NCBI RefSeq assembly: GCF_030063475.1
Contig: NZ_JASIRT010000007.1
Location: forward strand, 124,001 to 188,000
DNA: 64,000 bases
Reading direction: 5' to 3'
Source of the DNA: Roseomonas sp. E05
GTDB taxonomy: Bacteria; Pseudomonadota; Alphaproteobacteria; Acetobacterales; Acetobacteraceae
Of this stretch, positions 8,361 through 17,093 are shown piece after piece. Both the position numbers and the translations under genes were made by a program. Position 1 is the first letter of the stretch; each line of letters opens with the position of its first letter. The notes below the pieces were generated by a model, which worked only from the letters and a program-made list of their open reading frames with translations, was not told the DNA's origin and did no database searches.

Positions 8361-9202
8361 TGGGCGGCCTGCTCCGCGCCGCGCTGCGCAGCCGTACCCT
8401 GCTGACCGGGCTTCTCATCACCCTGCTGGTGCTGTTCGGCATCCTCGCCGGCCCCTGGCTGACGCCCTTTGCGCCGGAGGAGATGGACTTCATCAACGTG
8501 CTGACCCCGCCCGACGCCGCCCACTGGCTGGGCACGGACTCCTATGGACGGGATGTGCTCTCCCGGGTGCTCAGCGGCGGGCGGATTTCCTTCCTCATCA
8601 GCGTCTGCGGCGTTCTGGCCGGCGCTGCGCTCGGCACTGCCATCGGCATGAGCGCGGCCTGGCGCGGCGGCACCTACGAAGCCACGCTGATGGCGGGCTG
8701 CGACCTGCTCTTCGCCTTCCCGAGCTTCGTGCTGGCGCTGTTCATGATGGTGGTGCTGGGCTTCGGCGTGCAGAACGTCATCATCGCCATCGCGCTGACC
8801 TACCTGCCGATCTTCGCGCGGCTGGCGCGCAACCTGACGCGGACCCTGCTGCCGGAGCCCTTCGTGCAGGCGGCGCGGCTGATGGGCCAGCGCCCGGCGC
8901 GCATCCTGCTGCGCGAGATCCTGCCCAACATCCTCTCCACCCTGCTGGTGCAGGCCAGCATCGGCATCGCCTTCGGCATCGTCATGGAGGCAGGGCTCTC
9001 CTTCCTCGGCCTCGGCGTGCAGCCGCCGACACCCTCGCTCGGTACCATCCTCGCGGACGGGCGCGAGTACTTCCAGCGCGCCCCCTGGGTGCTGACGCTG
9101 ACCGGGCTTGTCGTCTCGGTGGCGCTGCTCGGCCTCAACCTGCTGGGCGACGGGCTGCGCGACCTGACCGACCCCCGCCTGCGCAAGGCGGCCGGCCCAT
9201 GA
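8360..9202 (+). CDS. ABC transporter permease, DppC type
   Basis: A 280-residue partner permease with about six transmembrane segments. Typical features are the N-terminal membrane helix LLTGLLITLLVLFGILAG, the DppC landmark HWLGTDSYGRDVLSRVLSGG, and the EAA loop EPFVQAARLMGQRPARILLREILPN. Its end, LGDGLRDLTDPRLRK, is the standard C-terminus of this subfamily. The start overlaps the stop of the DppB-type gene by one base and its own stop overlaps the first ATPase start by four. It works with the DppB-type subunit to pass the solute delivered by the binding protein. Confidence 0.92.
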   Translation: MGGLLRAALRSRTLLTGLLITLLVLFGILAGPWLTPFAPEEMDFINVLTPPDAAHWLGTDSYGRDVLSRVLSGGRISFLISVCGVLAGAALGTAIGMSAAWRGGTYEATLMAGCDLLFAFPSFVLALFMMVVLGFGVQNVIIAIALTYLPIFARLARNLTRTLLPEPFVQAARLMGQRPARILLREILPNILSTLLVQASIGIAFGIVMEAGLSFLGLGVQPPTPSLGTILADGREYFQRAPWVLTLTGLVVSVALLGLNLLGDGLRDLTDPRLRKAAGP

Positions 9203-10143
9203 GCGCGCCCCTGCTGGAGGTGCGCAACCTCCGCGTCCAGGCCGGGCCGCTGGAGGTGGTGCGGAGCGTGGACCTGACGCTGCAGCCCGGCGAGACGCTC
9301 GGCATCATCGGCGAATCCGGCTCGGGCAAGACGGTCACCTGCCTGGCCCTGCTGCGCCTGCTGCCCGAGGGGCTGAAGGCCGAGGCCGACGTGCTGATCT
9401 GGCGCGACCGCGACCTCACCAACCTGCCCGACCGCGAGTTCCGCCCCTATCGCGGGCGCGAGATGGCAATGGTGTTCCAGGACCCGGTGGGTTCCTTCAA
9501 CCCGGCCAAGACGATCGGCTGGCACCTGCGCACCGCGCTCGACCGGCGCGGCTTCGAAGGCCCCTGGCGCCCGCGCGCCGCGGCGCTGCTGGCGGATGTC
9601 GGCATCCCACGCCCCGAGGCGGTGCTGGAGCGCTATCCGCACCAGCTTTCCGGCGGCATGTTGCAGCGGGCGCTGATCGCCATGGTGGTGGCGCTGGAGC
9701 CGGGGCTGATCGTCGCTGACGAACCCACCACCAACCTCGACAACATCGTCGAGCAGCAGATCCTGGCCCTCTTCGCCGATCTGCGGAAGCGGCTCTCGGC
9801 CGCCTTCATCTTCATCACCCACGACATTGGCATCGCCGCGCAGATCAGTGACCGCCTGGCGGTGATGTATGCGGGGGACATCGTGGAGACCGGCCCGGCG
9901 GCGGAGGTGCTGGCCGCACCACGCCACCCCTACACGCGCGGACTGATCGCCACGGCCAACGCGCTCGCCGCGCGGGCGGAGCAGCTGGCGGAAATTCCCG
10001 GCCAGCTCCCGGCACCCGGCGCCCGCCCTTCCGGCTGCGTGTTCCGGCCGCGCTGCGCCTGGGCGCAGGAGGGTTGCGAGGCGCCGCAAACGTTGCGCGA
10101 GGTCGCCCCTGGCCGCCAGATCCGGTGCCTGCTCGATGCCTGA
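9199..10143 (+). CDS. ABC transporter ATPase, DppD type
   Basis: A 314-residue ATPase of the oligopeptide importer class. Visible motifs: Walker A GESGSGKT, Q-loop MVFQDPVGSFNP, signature LSGGMLQRA, Walker B LIVADEPTT and the switch histidine in FITHDIGIAAQ. The C-terminal extension contains HPYTRGLIATANAL and the cysteine-rich segment GCVFRPRCAWAQEGC seen in DppD/OppD proteins. It energises import together with the next ATPase; the two genes overlap by eight bases. Confidence 0.92.
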   Translation: MSAPLLEVRNLRVQAGPLEVVRSVDLTLQPGETLGIIGESGSGKTVTCLALLRLLPEGLKAEADVLIWRDRDLTNLPDREFRPYRGREMAMVFQDPVGSFNPAKTIGWHLRTALDRRGFEGPWRPRAAALLADVGIPRPEAVLERYPHQLSGGMLQRALIAMVVALEPGLIVADEPTTNLDNIVEQQILALFADLRKRLSAAFIFITHDIGIAAQISDRLAVMYAGDIVETGPAAEVLAAPRHPYTRGLIATANALAARAEQLAEIPGQLPAPGARPSGCVFRPRCAWAQEGCEAPQTLREVAPGRQIRCLLDA

Positions 10144-10939
10144 GCCCCTGCTGCAGGTCGAGAACCTGCTCGTCCGCTTCGCCGATCCGCACCGCCCGGG
10201 CGGCGAGCTGCGCGCGGTGGATGGCGTCAGCCTCACCGTTCAGCCCGGCGAGATCCTCGGGCTGGTCGGCGAATCCGGCAGCGGCAAGACGACGCTGGGC
10301 AAGACGGTGCTGCGGCTCCACGAGCCCGCCGGCGGCCGCATCCTGCTGCGCGGGCTGGACCTGGCGCATCTTTCCGAAGCGGCGCTGCGGCCGCACCGGC
10401 GCGCCATGCAGATGGTCTTCCAGGACCCCCTCTCCTCCTTCAACCCGCGCCAGACCATCGGCACCGCCATCGCCACGCCGATGAAGCTGCACCGGCTCTA
10501 CAGCCGGGCGGAGCTGCCGGGGTGCATCGCGCAGATCCTGGATGAGGTTGGCCTGCCCGCGAGCCTCGCCGACCGCCACCCGCACCAGATGTCCGGCGGG
10601 CAGTTGCAGCGCGCCGCGATCGGGCGTGCGCTGGCGCTGAAGCCCGACCTGATCGTGGCGGACGAAGCGGTCTCGAAGCTCGACGTCTCCGTGCGCGCGC
10701 AGATCCTGAACCTGCTGCGCGCCGTGCAGGCGCGCAGCAACCTCGCGATGATCTTCATCACCCACGACCTGCATGTGGCACGCTTCCTCTGCCACCGCAT
10801 CGGCGTGATGCATTTCGGCAAGCTGCTGGAGATCGGCCCGACCGAGCAGGTCTTCGAGACCCCGCAGCATGACTATACCCGCGCGCTGCTCGGCACCCTG
10901 CATGGCAGCGCGGCCCGCGATGTGAGGATACCCGCATGA
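10136..10939 (+). CDS. ABC transporter ATPase, DppF type
   Basis: A 267-residue second ATPase of the importer. Walker A is GESGSGKT, the Q-loop MVFQDPLSSFNP, the signature MSGGQLQRAAIGRAL, Walker B LIVADEAVS and the switch histidine FITHDLHVAR. The C-terminal oligopeptide extension is short (HDYTRALLGTLHG) and lacks the cysteine-rich end found in its partner, which is common for DppF. The gene overlaps the DppD-type ATPase by eight bases and the monooxygenase gene by four, so all are one transcript. Confidence 0.92.
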   Translation: MPEPLLQVENLLVRFADPHRPGGELRAVDGVSLTVQPGEILGLVGESGSGKTTLGKTVLRLHEPAGGRILLRGLDLAHLSEAALRPHRRAMQMVFQDPLSSFNPRQTIGTAIATPMKLHRLYSRAELPGCIAQILDEVGLPASLADRHPHQMSGGQLQRAAIGRALALKPDLIVADEAVSKLDVSVRAQILNLLRAVQARSNLAMIFITHDLHVARFLCHRIGVMHFGKLLEIGPTEQVFETPQHDYTRALLGTLHGSAARDVRIPA

Positions 10940-12282
10940 GCACCCGCAAGCCCATCAGCCTCGGGCTGTCGATGCGCTATCTCGGCTACCATGCCGCGGC
11001 CTGGCGCCATCCGGCGGCCGATCCCGGCGCCGCCTCCGACTTCAACCACTTCCTGCATGTCGCGCGCACCGCCGAGGCGGCGAAGTTCGACATGGTTTTC
11101 CTGGCCGACGGCATCGGCATCCGCGCCAAGGACGATCCGCCGGGCTCGCTCTGCCGCTCCGCGCAGACCGCCGAGCTGGAGCCGCTGACGCTGCTCTCGG
11201 CGCTGGCTGCGACGACGACGCATATCGGCCTGGTGGCCACCGCCTCCACCACCTACAACGAGCCCTTCCACATCGCACGCAAATACGCCTCGCTGGACCG
11301 GATCAGCGGCGGGCGTGCAGGCTGGAACATCGTCACCTCCTGGTCGGACGCCGAGGCGCAGAACTTCAACCGCGACCAGCACCTGGACTACGGCACGCGC
11401 TACGAACGCGCCGCCGAGTTCGTCGAGGTGGTCAAGGGCCTCTGGGATTCCTGGGACGCCGACGCCTTTCGGCACGACAAGGCCAGCGGCATCTTCTTCG
11501 ATCCGGCCAAGCTGCATGTGCTGAGCCACCAGGGCAAGCATTTCAAGGTGAAGGGGCCGCTGAGCGTCGCGCGCAGTCCGCAGGGGCGCCCGGTTCTGGT
11601 GCAGGCCGGCGCCTCCGAGGCCGGCATGGAGATCGCCGCGGAAAGCGCCGACGTTGTCTATGCCGTGCCGCATGATCTGGAGACCGGCCGGGCCTACTAT
11701 GCCGATCTCAAGGCGCGCGTCGTCCGTCACGGCCGCGCGCCGGAGGGGCTGAAGATCCTGCCGGGCATCACGCCCTTCATCGGCCGCACCGAAGCCGAGG
11801 CGCGCGAGAAGTACGACCTGCTGAACGAGCTCGTGGCGCCGGAGCTGGGTCTCTCCTATCTCTACGGCCAGATGGGCGACCTCTCCGCCTATCCGCTCGA
11901 CGGCCCGGTGCCTGAGCCGAACGACCCGAAGGTGCGCAGCATCGCCAAGAACCTGCTGGCCCTGGCGCGGCGCGACAATCTCACCATCCGGCAGCTCTAC
12001 ACCACCATCGCCGCCGGCTTCGGCTCGCGCATCGTGATCGGCACGCCGAAGCAGATCGTGGACGAGATGGAGGCCTGGATCGAGGCGGAGGCGGCGGACG
12101 GCTTCAACATCTGCCCGGCGGTGCTGCCGCTCGGCTTGGAAGAGTTCGCCGAGATGGTGACGCCGGAACTGCAGCGGCGCGGCCTGTTCCGCACCGAGTA
12201 CAGCGGGCGCACGCTGCGCGAGCATCTGGGGGTGTCGGTGCCGGCAAGCCGGTACGGCGGGCCTGTCGTTCCGCCGCGATAA
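10936..12282 (+). CDS. LLM class FMN-dependent monooxygenase (NtaA/SnaA/DszA type)
   Basis: A 448-residue bacterial luciferase-like enzyme. The N-terminus MSTRKPISLGLSMRYLGYH, the segment SDFNHFLHVARTAEAAKFDM and the signature RISGGRAGWNIVTSW place it in the NtaA/SnaA/DszA branch. Those enzymes use FMNH2 supplied by a separate reductase to hydroxylate chelators, antibiotics or organosulfur compounds; no reductase gene is adjacent. It overlaps the last importer gene by four bases, which ties its substrate to the imported solute. A dispersed repeat starts seven bases after its stop. The exact substrate cannot be predicted. Confidence 0.88.
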   Translation: MSTRKPISLGLSMRYLGYHAAAWRHPAADPGAASDFNHFLHVARTAEAAKFDMVFLADGIGIRAKDDPPGSLCRSAQTAELEPLTLLSALAATTTHIGLVATASTTYNEPFHIARKYASLDRISGGRAGWNIVTSWSDAEAQNFNRDQHLDYGTRYERAAEFVEVVKGLWDSWDADAFRHDKASGIFFDPAKLHVLSHQGKHFKVKGPLSVARSPQGRPVLVQAGASEAGMEIAAESADVVYAVPHDLETGRAYYADLKARVVRHGRAPEGLKILPGITPFIGRTEAEAREKYDLLNELVAPELGLSYLYGQMGDLSAYPLDGPVPEPNDPKVRSIAKNLLALARRDNLTIRQLYTTIAAGFGSRIVIGTPKQIVDEMEAWIEAEAADGFNICPAVLPLGLEEFAEMVTPELQRRGLFRTEYSGRTLREHLGVSVPASRYGGPVVPPR

Positions 12283-12288
12283 GAAAAG

Positions 12289-12409
12289 CCTGGGGGAAGG
12301 AATTCCCCCAGGCCCCCATCTTTTTTCTTCAAGTTTCCTACACTGGCGGAAAGCGCGAGCCTGAACTGACAAAAAGAAGATGGGGGTCCGGGGGAATTCC
12401 TTCCCCCGG
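12289..12409. repeat. Dispersed hairpin repeat, copy B (complete, two inverted arms)
   Basis: It fills the gap between the convergent monooxygenase and cydX genes. The left hairpin at 12289-12312 has a 10-bp stem and GGAA loop, then CCCCCATCTTTTTTCTTC. The right, inverted hairpin at 12388-12409 has a 9-bp stem and, read on the minus strand, is followed by ACCCCCATCTTCTTTTTGTC. Each arm thus looks like a terminator for one of the facing genes. About 75 bases lie between the two hairpins. Confidence 0.9.
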
Positions 12410-12418
12410 CCTTGTTCT

Positions 12419-12538
12419 TCAGTTCGCGTCCTGCAGCGGCTTGGCCGGACCGCTCTCGTGCAGTTCGAACCAGAGCGCATTGAGCACGGCGAAGGCGGCG
12501 GCCAGCGGAAGGCCGAGGAGCCAGGCGAAGTACCACAT
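12419..12538 (-). CDS. cydX: Cytochrome bd accessory subunit CydX (YbgT-like)
   Basis: A 39-residue single-pass membrane protein beginning MWYFAWLLGLPLAAAFAVLN. CydX proteins start MWYF.W.LG, span the membrane once and stabilise the haems of the CydAB quinol oxidase. It starts 23 bp after cydB ends and is the last gene of the cyd operon. The N-terminal motif gives the start at 12538; the longer open frame upstream runs back into cydB in another frame. The C-terminal tail is polar and not conserved. Although too short for many gene finders, position and sequence make the call firm. Confidence 0.9.
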   Translation of the reverse strand: MWYFAWLLGLPLAAAFAVLNALWFELHESGPAKPLQDAN

Positions 12539-12561
12539 CGGAATCGGTTCCCTGTTTGCGT

Positions 12562-13725
12562 TCAGTAGGAGTGGCCGGCCTCGTCCTGCACCATCGCCTC
12601 GCCCACCTTGCCCCAGAGGACACGGTAGACCCAGGCGGTGTAGGCCAGGATGATCGGCAGGAAGATCACCGTCGAGACCAGCATGATGAACAGCGTCTGG
12701 TGCGAGGAGGAGCTGTCCCACACCGTCACGCTGGAGCGCGGATCGAGCGAGGAAGGCAGGATGAAGGGGAACATCGAGACGCCGACCGTTGCGATCACCC
12801 CGAAGACCGAGAGGCCGGAGGCGAGCAGCGTCAGCCCTTCCCGCCCCGCGCGCAGGCCGAGGAAGGCCAGCAGCGCACCGAGGAAGCCGAGCGCCGGCGC
12901 GACGAGCAGCCAGGGCCGCGCGGCATAGTTGGCGAACCAGGCCATGCCGTCGCGCGCCACCGCCTTCATCAGCGGGTTAGAGGGGCCGTCCGTCACCACC
13001 GCGCTGGCAATGCGGTAGCCGTCCACGAAGAGCCACAGGGCCAGCCCGCCCAGGGCAAAGAGCACGATGGTTGCCAGCGCGGCCAGCGAGCCGTAGCTGC
13101 GCGCCCGCCGCGCCACCATGCCTTCCGCCTTGAAGGAGAGCCAGGCGCTGCCGTGCATCACCAGCATCGCAACCGAGAGCAGGCCGCAGAGCAGCGCGAA
13201 GGGGTTCAGCAACCCGAAGAACGAGCCCTCGTAGAAGACGCGCAGGTCGTCATCCAGCCGGAAGGGCACGCCCTGCAGCACGTTGCCCACCGCCACGCCG
13301 AAGATCAGCGCGGGGACGAAGCCACCGGTGAACAGCGCCCAGTCCCAGCCCTGCCGCCAGCGGGCGCCGGGCCGCTTGCTGCGGTACTTGAAGCCCACGG
13401 GTCGCAGAATCAGCGCCGCTAGCACCACGAACATGGCGAGATAGAAGCCGGAGAAGGAGATCGCATAAAGCGGCGGCCAGGCGGCGAAGATGGCGCCGCC
13501 GCCCAGGATGAACCACACCTGGTTGCCTTCCCAGACCGGGCCGATGGTGTTGATGGCGATGCGCCGCTCGACATCGGTACGGCCGACGAAAGGCAGCAGT
13601 GCGCCGACGCCCATGTCGAAGCCGTCTGTCACGGCAAAGCCGATCAGCAGCACGCCGAGCACCACCCACCAGATGAGCCGCAGCGTCGTATAGTCCAGAA
13701 GTTCGTGCAGGATCATCGAAGTCAC
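12562..13725 (-). CDS. cydB: Cytochrome bd quinol oxidase subunit II
   Basis: A 387-residue integral membrane subunit of cytochrome bd. The N-terminus [20 protein letters not shown], the segment [19 protein letters not shown] and [21 protein letters not shown] are hallmarks of CydB, including the acidic residue of the DGFDMG helix and the [10 protein letters not shown] loop. Length matches the family. The start overlaps the cydA stop by four bases, so the two subunits are probably translated together. It forms the heterodimer with CydA that reduces oxygen to water in the inner membrane without pumping protons. Confidence 0.96.
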   Translation of the reverse strand: MTSMILHELLDYTTLRLIWWVVLGVLLIGFAVTDGFDMGVGALLPFVGRTDVERRIAINTIGPVWEGNQVWFILGGGAIFAAWPPLYAISFSGFYLAMFVVLAALILRPVGFKYRSKRPGARWRQGWDWALFTGGFVPALIFGVAVGNVLQGVPFRLDDDLRVFYEGSFFGLLNPFALLCGLLSVAMLVMHGSAWLSFKAEGMVARRARSYGSLAALATIVLFALGGLALWLFVDGYRIASAVVTDGPSNPLMKAVARDGMAWFANYAARPWLLVAPALGFLGALLAFLGLRAGREGLTLLASGLSVFGVIATVGVSMFPFILPSSLDPRSSVTVWDSSSSHQTLFIMLVSTVIFLPIILAYTAWVYRVLWGKVGEAMVQDEAGHSY

Positions 13726-15317
13726 TCCGCGGGAACGGCGCCGGGCAGCGGCGCGGCGGGGGCAGCAGGCCGGGGCGGCAGGGTTGTGTGACCGAACTGC
13801 GGCCCCTTGCGGATCGCCTGCAGCATCAGGCCCATCTCGATGATGAAGAGGACACTGTAGAAGAGGACGAAGCCCGCCAGCGTGATCAGCAGGTCCGAGA
13901 TGCCGAGGCTCGAGGCAGCGATGGCGGTCGGCAGCACGCCCTCGATGATCCAGGGCTGGCGGCCGAACTCGGCCACCACCCAGCCCAGCTCCGCGGCGAT
14001 CCAGGGCGTCGGGATGGCGAAGACCGCCACCCAGAGCAGCCAGCGGCGCCGCTCGAGCTGATGCCGCGAGGCCAGGTAGAAGAAGGTGCCGAGCAGCAGG
14101 ATGAAGAAGATGCCGAGTCCCACCATCAGGCGGAAGGACCAGAACAGCGGCGCCACCTGTGGCACGGTGTCCCAGGCCGCCTGCGCGATCTGCTCCGGCG
14201 TCGCCTGGCGCGGGTCATCCACGTAGCGCTTCAGAAGGTAGGCATAGCCGAGGTTGCGGCCATTCGCCTCGAAGGCCTCGCGCACCGCCGGACCGGCGGC
14301 CTCCACGCCGCGCGCGGCGCGGATCGCCTGGAGCGCGTCATAGGCCTGGATGCCGCTGCGGATCCGCCCCTCGGCGCTTTTCACCAGGTCGCGGATGCCC
14401 GGCACCTCGGTGTTCAGTGAGCGCGTGGCGATCAGGCCGAGCGCCGCGGGGATCTGCAGCACATGCTGGGTCTCGCGCGTCTCCTGGTTGGGAAAGCCGA
14501 TGGCGGTGAAGCTGGCCGGGGCAGGCTCTGTCTCCCACATGCCCTCGATGGCCGCGAGCTTCATCTTCTGGTGCTCGGTGGCGAGATAGCCGCTCTCGTC
14601 TCCCAGCACGACCACGGAGAGCGAGGAGAGCAGGCCGAAGGAGGCCGCCACCGCCATGGAGCGCCGCGCCAGCGGGATGTGCCGGCCCTTCAGCATGTAC
14701 CAGGCGGAGACACCCAGCACGAAGATCGCGGCGGTCACATAGCCGGCCGAGACGGTGTGGACGAACTTCGCCTGCGCCACCGGATTGACGATGACCTCGA
14801 AGAAGTCGTCGATCTCCATGCGCATGGTGGCGGGGTTGAAGCTGGCGCCCACCGGGTTCTGCATCCAGCCATTGGCGATCAGGATCCAGAGCGCGGAGAA
14901 GTTCGATCCCGCCGCCACCGCCCAGGCAGTGGCCAGGTGGCCGAGCTTCGACATGCGGTCCCAGCCGAAGAAGAAAAGCCCGACAAAGGTGGCCTCCAGA
15001 AAGAAGGCCATCAGTCCTTCGATCGCCAGCGGGGCGCCGAAGATGTCGCCGACATAGTGGCTGTAGTAGCTCCAGTTCATGCCGAACTGGAACTCCATGG
15101 TGATGCCGGTGGCCACGCCGAGCACGAAGTTGATGCCGAACAGCGTGCCCCAGAACTTGGTCATGTCCCGCCAGATCGCGCGGCCCGTCATCACGTACAC
15201 CGTCTCCATGATGGCGACGATGACGGAGAGGCCGAGCGTCAGGGGAACGAAGAGGAAGTGGTACAGCGCCGTCATGGCGAATTGCAGCCGTGACAGCGAG
15301 ACGACGTCGAATTCCAT
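13722..15317 (-). CDS. cydA: Cytochrome bd quinol oxidase subunit I
   Basis: A 531-residue haem-bearing subunit. The predicted haem ligands are present: His20 ([12 protein letters not shown]), His187 ([10 protein letters not shown]) and Met398 (FRLMVGLG). Glu100 and Glu108 of the proton path are kept, as are the quinol-site residues in [23 protein letters not shown]. The Q-loop carries the long C-terminal insertion (for example [14 protein letters not shown]), so this is the E. coli-like long-Q-loop type rather than the shorter cyanide-insensitive type. It lies 87 bp after cydC in the same operon. Expected role: high-affinity, sulfide- and NO-tolerant respiration. Confidence 0.97.
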   Translation of the reverse strand: MEFDVVSLSRLQFAMTALYHFLFVPLTLGLSVIVAIMETVYVMTGRAIWRDMTKFWGTLFGINFVLGVATGITMEFQFGMNWSYYSHYVGDIFGAPLAIEGLMAFFLEATFVGLFFFGWDRMSKLGHLATAWAVAAGSNFSALWILIANGWMQNPVGASFNPATMRMEIDDFFEVIVNPVAQAKFVHTVSAGYVTAAIFVLGVSAWYMLKGRHIPLARRSMAVAASFGLLSSLSVVVLGDESGYLATEHQKMKLAAIEGMWETEPAPASFTAIGFPNQETRETQHVLQIPAALGLIATRSLNTEVPGIRDLVKSAEGRIRSGIQAYDALQAIRAARGVEAAGPAVREAFEANGRNLGYAYLLKRYVDDPRQATPEQIAQAAWDTVPQVAPLFWSFRLMVGLGIFFILLLGTFFYLASRHQLERRRWLLWVAVFAIPTPWIAAELGWVVAEFGRQPWIIEGVLPTAIAASSLGISDLLITLAGFVLFYSVLFIIEMGLMLQAIRKGPQFGHTTLPPRPAAPAAPLPGAVPAE

Positions 15318-15404
15318 GCCGATTCTCGCCGGCCTGAAGCCGGCTCCCCAGCCGATGCCCGGACCGCGCAGGATGGCGGCGGCCCGTCGCAGCCAGCGCT
15401 GAGG

Positions 15405-17093
15405 TCAGTCCGGGCGGAGGGCGGCGAGCGCCGCCTCGAAGCCGGCCTCGCCGCGCCGCCACTCGGCCACCAGCCGCCCCTCCTTCAAACGAAGCAGGCG
15501 GTCGGCGATCTCGGCCTCACGCCGCAGATGCGTGACTGCGAATATAGCGGTCTCGCGAGGCTGCTCCTTGATCCAGGTCAAGATCGCGCTCGCATTGGCG
15601 GCGTCGAGCCCTTCGGTGGGTTCGTCGAGCAGCCAGAGCGGCGCGTCGCGCAGCAGCATGCGGGCCAGGGCGAGGCGCCGGCGCTGCCCGCCGGAGAGGC
15701 CGGCGCCACCCTCGCCCAGCGGCGTATCGAGCCCTTGCGGGAGGGCACGAACCACCTCCGCGAGTTGCGCGCCGTCCAGCGCCTGCCAGAGCCGCGCGTC
15801 GTCGGCCTGGGGGTTGGCCAGCAGCAGATTGCCCCGCAGGCTGTCCTGGAACAGCTCCGTCCGCTGGCCGAGCACCGCGCGGCGCAGCGCCGCCACCTCC
15901 CCGGTTTCGGGCGCCGCCTCACCCTGCAGCAGCGCCAGCAGCGTGGACTTGCCGGCGCCGCTCGGGCCGATCAGCGCCACGCGCTCCCCCCGCGCGACGT
16001 CCAGGGAGAGCCCCGCGAAGAGGAGACGCTCGGTGCCGGAATGGCGGAAGCGGACCTCCCGCAGCGAAAGCGCCATGCCTTCAGGCGGCACAGCGATGGC
16101 GGGCGGCGCCGCCTCGGCCCGTAGCGCCGGCGCCAGCCGCCGCGCCGCGAGCGCCGTGCGACCCAGTTCCAGCGCGCCGCGGCGCAGGGCGGCGAAGGGT
16201 TCCAGCGCCGCCAGCGCCACCAGCAGCACCAGGGCCGCCTGGGGAACGGAAATCGTCCCGGCCTCGGCCAGCGCGGCAGCCGCTAGCAGCGCGGCCGTCA
16301 GGATCAGCGTCCCGGCCAGGGAGAAGGCGAAGCCGGTGGTGCTTTCCATCCGGTTCAGCGCGTCCTCCGCCCTGGCGAGGCGCTGCTCGGCGGCCATGGC
16401 GGCCTCCAGCTGCGCGCCGAGGCGCCCGGCCATCAGAAGGTCGGTCTGGCCGGCGACGAGGTCAATGGCGCGCGCCCGGAGCGCCTCCAGCGCGGCCGCC
16501 CGCCGGCGCGCCACCCGCTCGGCCAGCCGCGCCAGTGCGAACGGCAGGCCCAGGCCCAACATGACCAGAGCCAGCGCGAGCCCAAGGCCGAGCCGGCCAT
16601 CCAGCAGGCCAAGGCCATAGCCGGCGGCGAGCGCCGTCACCAGCGCCGCGGCGCCCGGCACCAGGACGCGCAGGTAAAGGTTGTCCAGCGCGTCCACCTC
16701 GGCCGTGAGGCGGAACAACAGCCGTGCCGGACGCGCCAGCAGGCTGCGCGCCGCGCCCGGGGCGGCATAGCCGCGGAACAGTCGCTCGCGCAGCGCGGCG
16801 AGCAGGGCCAGGGTGGCGTCATGTGTCGCCAGCCGTTCGCCATAGCGCGCAGCAGTGCGGACCAGCGCCAGGAAGCGGATGCCGGCAGAGGGACGGAAGA
16901 CGTCGAAGGAAAGCGCCGTGGTTGCGCTGGCGCCGGCCAGCGCCGTCCCGGTGATGAACCAGCCGGAGAGGCCGAGCAGCGACACGCCGGCCAGCACTGT
17001 CAGGGTGGCGAGCAGCGCGCCGAGGAACAGCCGCCCCCGCCGCCCGGCCAGGAAGAGGCGCACCACGCCCAGGAGCGGCCGCCACCGCCTCAT
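15405..17093 (-). CDS. cydC: Cytochrome bd assembly ABC transporter subunit CydC
   Basis: A 562-residue fused permease/ATPase. The N-terminal half has six membrane segments and the CydC landmarks LLGLSGWFITGTAL and RFLALVRTAARYGERLATHDATL. The ATPase half has Walker A GPSGAGKST, signature LSGGQRRRLALARML, Walker B LWLLDEPTEGLD and switch His in AVTHLRRE. With CydD it forms the heterodimeric exporter/haem-sensing transporter that moves reductants such as cysteine or glutathione to the periplasm and is required for bd assembly. The start overlaps the cydD stop by four bases. Confidence 0.94.
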   Translation of the reverse strand: MRRWRPLLGVVRLFLAGRRGRLFLGALLATLTVLAGVSLLGLSGWFITGTALAGASATTALSFDVFRPSAGIRFLALVRTAARYGERLATHDATLALLAALRERLFRGYAAPGAARSLLARPARLLFRLTAEVDALDNLYLRVLVPGAAALVTALAAGYGLGLLDGRLGLGLALALVMLGLGLPFALARLAERVARRRAAALEALRARAIDLVAGQTDLLMAGRLGAQLEAAMAAEQRLARAEDALNRMESTTGFAFSLAGTLILTAALLAAAALAEAGTISVPQAALVLLVALAALEPFAALRRGALELGRTALAARRLAPALRAEAAPPAIAVPPEGMALSLREVRFRHSGTERLLFAGLSLDVARGERVALIGPSGAGKSTLLALLQGEAAPETGEVAALRRAVLGQRTELFQDSLRGNLLLANPQADDARLWQALDGAQLAEVVRALPQGLDTPLGEGGAGLSGGQRRRLALARMLLRDAPLWLLDEPTEGLDAANASAILTWIKEQPRETAIFAVTHLRREAEIADRLLRLKEGRLVAEWRRGEAGFEAALAALRPD

